Assembly (NCBI GenBank): GCA_000510425.1
Contig: AZKM01000027.1
Location: 1-6,708 of the forward strand
Length of the DNA stretch: 6,708 nucleotides
DNA from: Eubacterium nodatum ATCC 33099
GTDB taxonomy: Bacteria; Bacillota; Clostridia; Peptostreptococcales; Anaerovoracaceae
Direction: 5' to 3'
The translations under genes and the position numbers were made by a program. Below, one piece after another: positions 5,214 through 6,708 of this stretch; within the stretch, counting starts at the first letter, position 1; each line of letters starts with the position of its first letter. The notes under the pieces were generated by a model, which was not told the DNA's origin, did not search any database, and worked only from the letters and a program-made list of their open reading frames with translations.

Positions 5214-5302
5214 AATTATCCTTTCGAAAAATATAATTTATAACTGAAGCCTTGTCCTGTATGTATCAATTCATTCCTCTTAAATTCTATTCAATTTTTT
5301 AA

Positions 5303-5326
5303 TGTATTTTATCCTGTATTTTAATA
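5303..5326. repeat. Short 12-bp-period tandem repeat after the CoA-transferase gene
   Basis: TGTATTTTA occurs at 5303-5311 and again at 5315-5323, giving two 12-bp units that match at 9 of 12 positions. They lie immediately past the stop of the minus-strand CoA-transferase gene (5327-5329). The sequence is AT-rich and may be replication slippage. No hairpin or terminator is formed, so read-through into cobO is possible. Confidence 0.4.
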
Positions 5327-6631
5327 TTATCTTGGAAATTTACACTTGAATCTTTCTTCGTACGCTGATATCAAATCTTCTCTGAAATCGGGATGAGCAA
5401 TCTCAACCAGTGCTTCTGCCCTGCCCTTCAAAGTTTTTCCTCTCATCTTTGCTATGCCAAATTCAGTTACAATATAGTCCACATCATGGTTTGTGGTGGT
5501 TACCATTGAGCCTTCAGTAATATCCGGAACGATTTTAGATACTTTACCTTTTCCCGCTGTTGATGGAAATGCAATTATGGAAACTCCCTCTTCTGCCATA
5601 GCTGCCCCCCTCACGAAGTCCACCTGTCCGCCGACTCCCGAGAATATTCTATGTCCCATGGTTCCTGCAACCACTTGTCCTGTAAGGTCTACCTGAATTG
5701 CAGAGTTAATACTCGTAATTCTTCTGTTCTTGCAAATAATTGCAGGATTATTGACAAAATCAACACTTGCCATATATATTGACGGATTGTTGTCAACAAA
5801 ATCATACAGACGCTTTGTTCCCATAAGGAATGTCGCAACAGAAAGATTTGGCATATAAGATTTTTTGCTGTTATCAATTACACCATTTTCAATCAAATCT
5901 ATTACACCATCTGAAAACATCTCTGTGTGCAAGGCAAGATTTTTCTTATCACCCAGGAAAGTGAGAACTGCATCAGGTATAGCTCCAATGCCAAGCTGCA
6001 AAACCGATTCATCTTTAATCAGACTTGCACAAAACTCACCGATTTTCTTTTCTGTATCTCCAATTACAGGTGGCTGCAGCTCCGGAATTTCTTCATCAAA
6101 TTCTACAACATCATCGATATCATTTATGTGAATCATTGAATTACCAAGTGTTCTCGGCATATTTTTATTAACCTGCGCAATTACAATATCCGCTTCCTCT
6201 GCTGCAGATCTGGTATAATCTACGGAAACTCCAAAACTGCAAAACCCGTGTTCATCCGGTGGTGTAACCATTACAAGAGCTACTTTAACATCTATTAGCT
6301 TTTCTTTAAACAGCTTAGGAACCTCGTGGAAGAATACAGGCGTAAAATCTGCATTTCCCTCCTGTACTGCATCTCTGGTCGTACCTCCTGCAAATAGTGA
6401 GTTATATTTAAAATGTCCTTCATATTCAGGCTTTGCCAACTCACCTGTCAGAGGAACCATCTGGATAATTTCTACATTTTCATACCTCTCACAGTTTCTG
6501 GAAAGTGCCCTGACAAGTTCCTTCGGCTCTGCCATTGCATGACCTAAAACCACTGTATCTTTTGACTTTATCATTTCAACAGCCTTGTCTGCTGTCTGTT
6601 TTTTATTTTCGTAAACTTTTTTCCAATCCAT
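5327..6631 (-). CDS. abfT: Acyl-CoA:acetate CoA-transferase, 4-hydroxybutyrate CoA-transferase type
   Basis: A 434-residue cytoplasmic enzyme of the acetyl-CoA hydrolase/transferase family. It would exchange CoA between acetyl-CoA and an organic acid through a glutamyl-CoA thioester. Seen: an N-terminal domain opening MDWKKVYENKKQTADKAVEMIKS, PVFFHEVP (98-105), TPPDEHGFCSFGVSVDYT (123-140), GIGAIPDAV (214-222), the catalytic Glu237 in HTEMFSDG (235-242), FLMGTKRLYDF (268-278), the CoA-site loop SGVGGQVDFVRGA (331-343), and VTEFGIAKMRGKTLKGRAEALVEIAHPDFREDL (388-420). As I recall C. aminobutyricum AbfT, the catalytic Glu and the opening correspond closely, which favours 4-hydroxybutyrate over the butyryl-CoA type; related short-chain acids are possible, so the symbol is provisional. 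The start at 6631 follows AGGAGA by 6 nt. It is the first gene of the minus-strand block seen here. The abfD and abfH partners are not in the window and could lie beyond 6708. Confidence 0.9.
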   Translation of the reverse strand: MDWKKVYENKKQTADKAVEMIKSKDTVVLGHAMAEPKELVRALSRNCERYENVEIIQMVPLTGELAKPEYEGHFKYNSLFAGGTTRDAVQEGNADFTPVFFHEVPKLFKEKLIDVKVALVMVTPPDEHGFCSFGVSVDYTRSAAEEADIVIAQVNKNMPRTLGNSMIHINDIDDVVEFDEEIPELQPPVIGDTEKKIGEFCASLIKDESVLQLGIGAIPDAVLTFLGDKKNLALHTEMFSDGVIDLIENGVIDNSKKSYMPNLSVATFLMGTKRLYDFVDNNPSIYMASVDFVNNPAIICKNRRITSINSAIQVDLTGQVVAGTMGHRIFSGVGGQVDFVRGAAMAEEGVSIIAFPSTAGKGKVSKIVPDITEGSMVTTTNHDVDYIVTEFGIAKMRGKTLKGRAEALVEIAHPDFREDLISAYEERFKCKFPR

Positions 6632-6674
6632 ATTTTTCTCCTGATTAGTTAGTTATGATTAAAATTTTATATTC

Positions 6675-6704
6675 CTTATACCTATATAACTTGTTTCTAT
6701 TCAA
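6675..6704 (-). promoter_or_regulatory. Possible promoter of the CoA-transferase gene
   Basis: On the minus strand, -35-like TTGAAT (6704-6699) and -10-like TATAAG (6680-6675) are 18 nt apart, about 44 nt upstream of the start codon. The region is very AT-rich, which makes chance matches likely, and the window ends 4 nt further on. If an upstream gene continues past 6708, this gene may instead be internal to an operon. Confidence 0.35.
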
Positions 6705-6708
6705 AATG

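Noticed and set aside
5214..5326. Cobalamin riboswitch upstream of cobO
   Set aside because: The gap is only 113 nt, and no B12-box-like sequence or long paired structure is visible.
6632..6708. End of an upstream minus-strand gene (CAT TTT GAA TAG at the window edge)
   Set aside because: Only four codons are visible in AT-rich sequence and the frame cannot be tested without bases beyond 6708.

Overview
This window is AT-rich DNA from a low-GC Gram-positive anaerobe, most likely a member of the Clostridia. The evidence is the purine-rich Shine-Dalgarno sequences 4-9 nt before every start, the sigma-A type promoters, an Mbeg1-like (DUF2974) hydrolase, an ammonia-dependent NadE without a glutaminase domain, and a CoA-transferase close to the 4-hydroxybutyrate CoA-transferase of Clostridium aminobutyricum. 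I cannot name the genus. I see no rRNA, tRNA, CRISPR array, transposase or phage gene.

Layout. Bases 1-100 hold a degenerate repeat-like sequence and no gene. A PhnW-type class V aminotransferase (101-1183, minus) and an Mbeg1-like alpha/beta hydrolase (1417-2541, plus) are transcribed divergently from a 233-bp region with a promoter for each and two palindromes. The hydrolase converges on a gene fusing NAD+ synthetase (NadE) to a flavodoxin domain (2612-3937, minus). A 40-bp imperfect tandem repeat lies across that junction. The fusion gene has a good promoter of its own about 70-110 bp upstream. Beyond it, a symmetrical terminator at 4154-4188 closes a second minus-strand block. In order of transcription this block is an acyl-CoA:acetate CoA-transferase (5327-6631), a corrinoid adenosyltransferase (4695-5213) and a small protein of unknown function (4199-4558). 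The gaps are 113 and 136 nt, and the second holds a palindrome and a probable gene remnant.

How the genes fit together. They look like housekeeping and fermentation functions rather than one defence or mobile system. The CoA-transferase fits energy metabolism based on organic acids or amino acids. The corrinoid adenosyltransferase makes the adenosylcobalamin that many clostridial mutases need. NadE supplies NAD+, and the flavodoxin domain would carry electrons or bind FMN. The aminotransferase probably handles 2-aminoethylphosphonate, but no partner phosphonate gene lies inside the window.

The least ordinary items are the NadE-flavodoxin fusion, which keeps an internal ribosome binding site and start exactly at the flavodoxin boundary, and two cases where the 3' end of a gene is partly repeated just downstream of its stop. 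I found no convincing evidence of a new multi-gene system.
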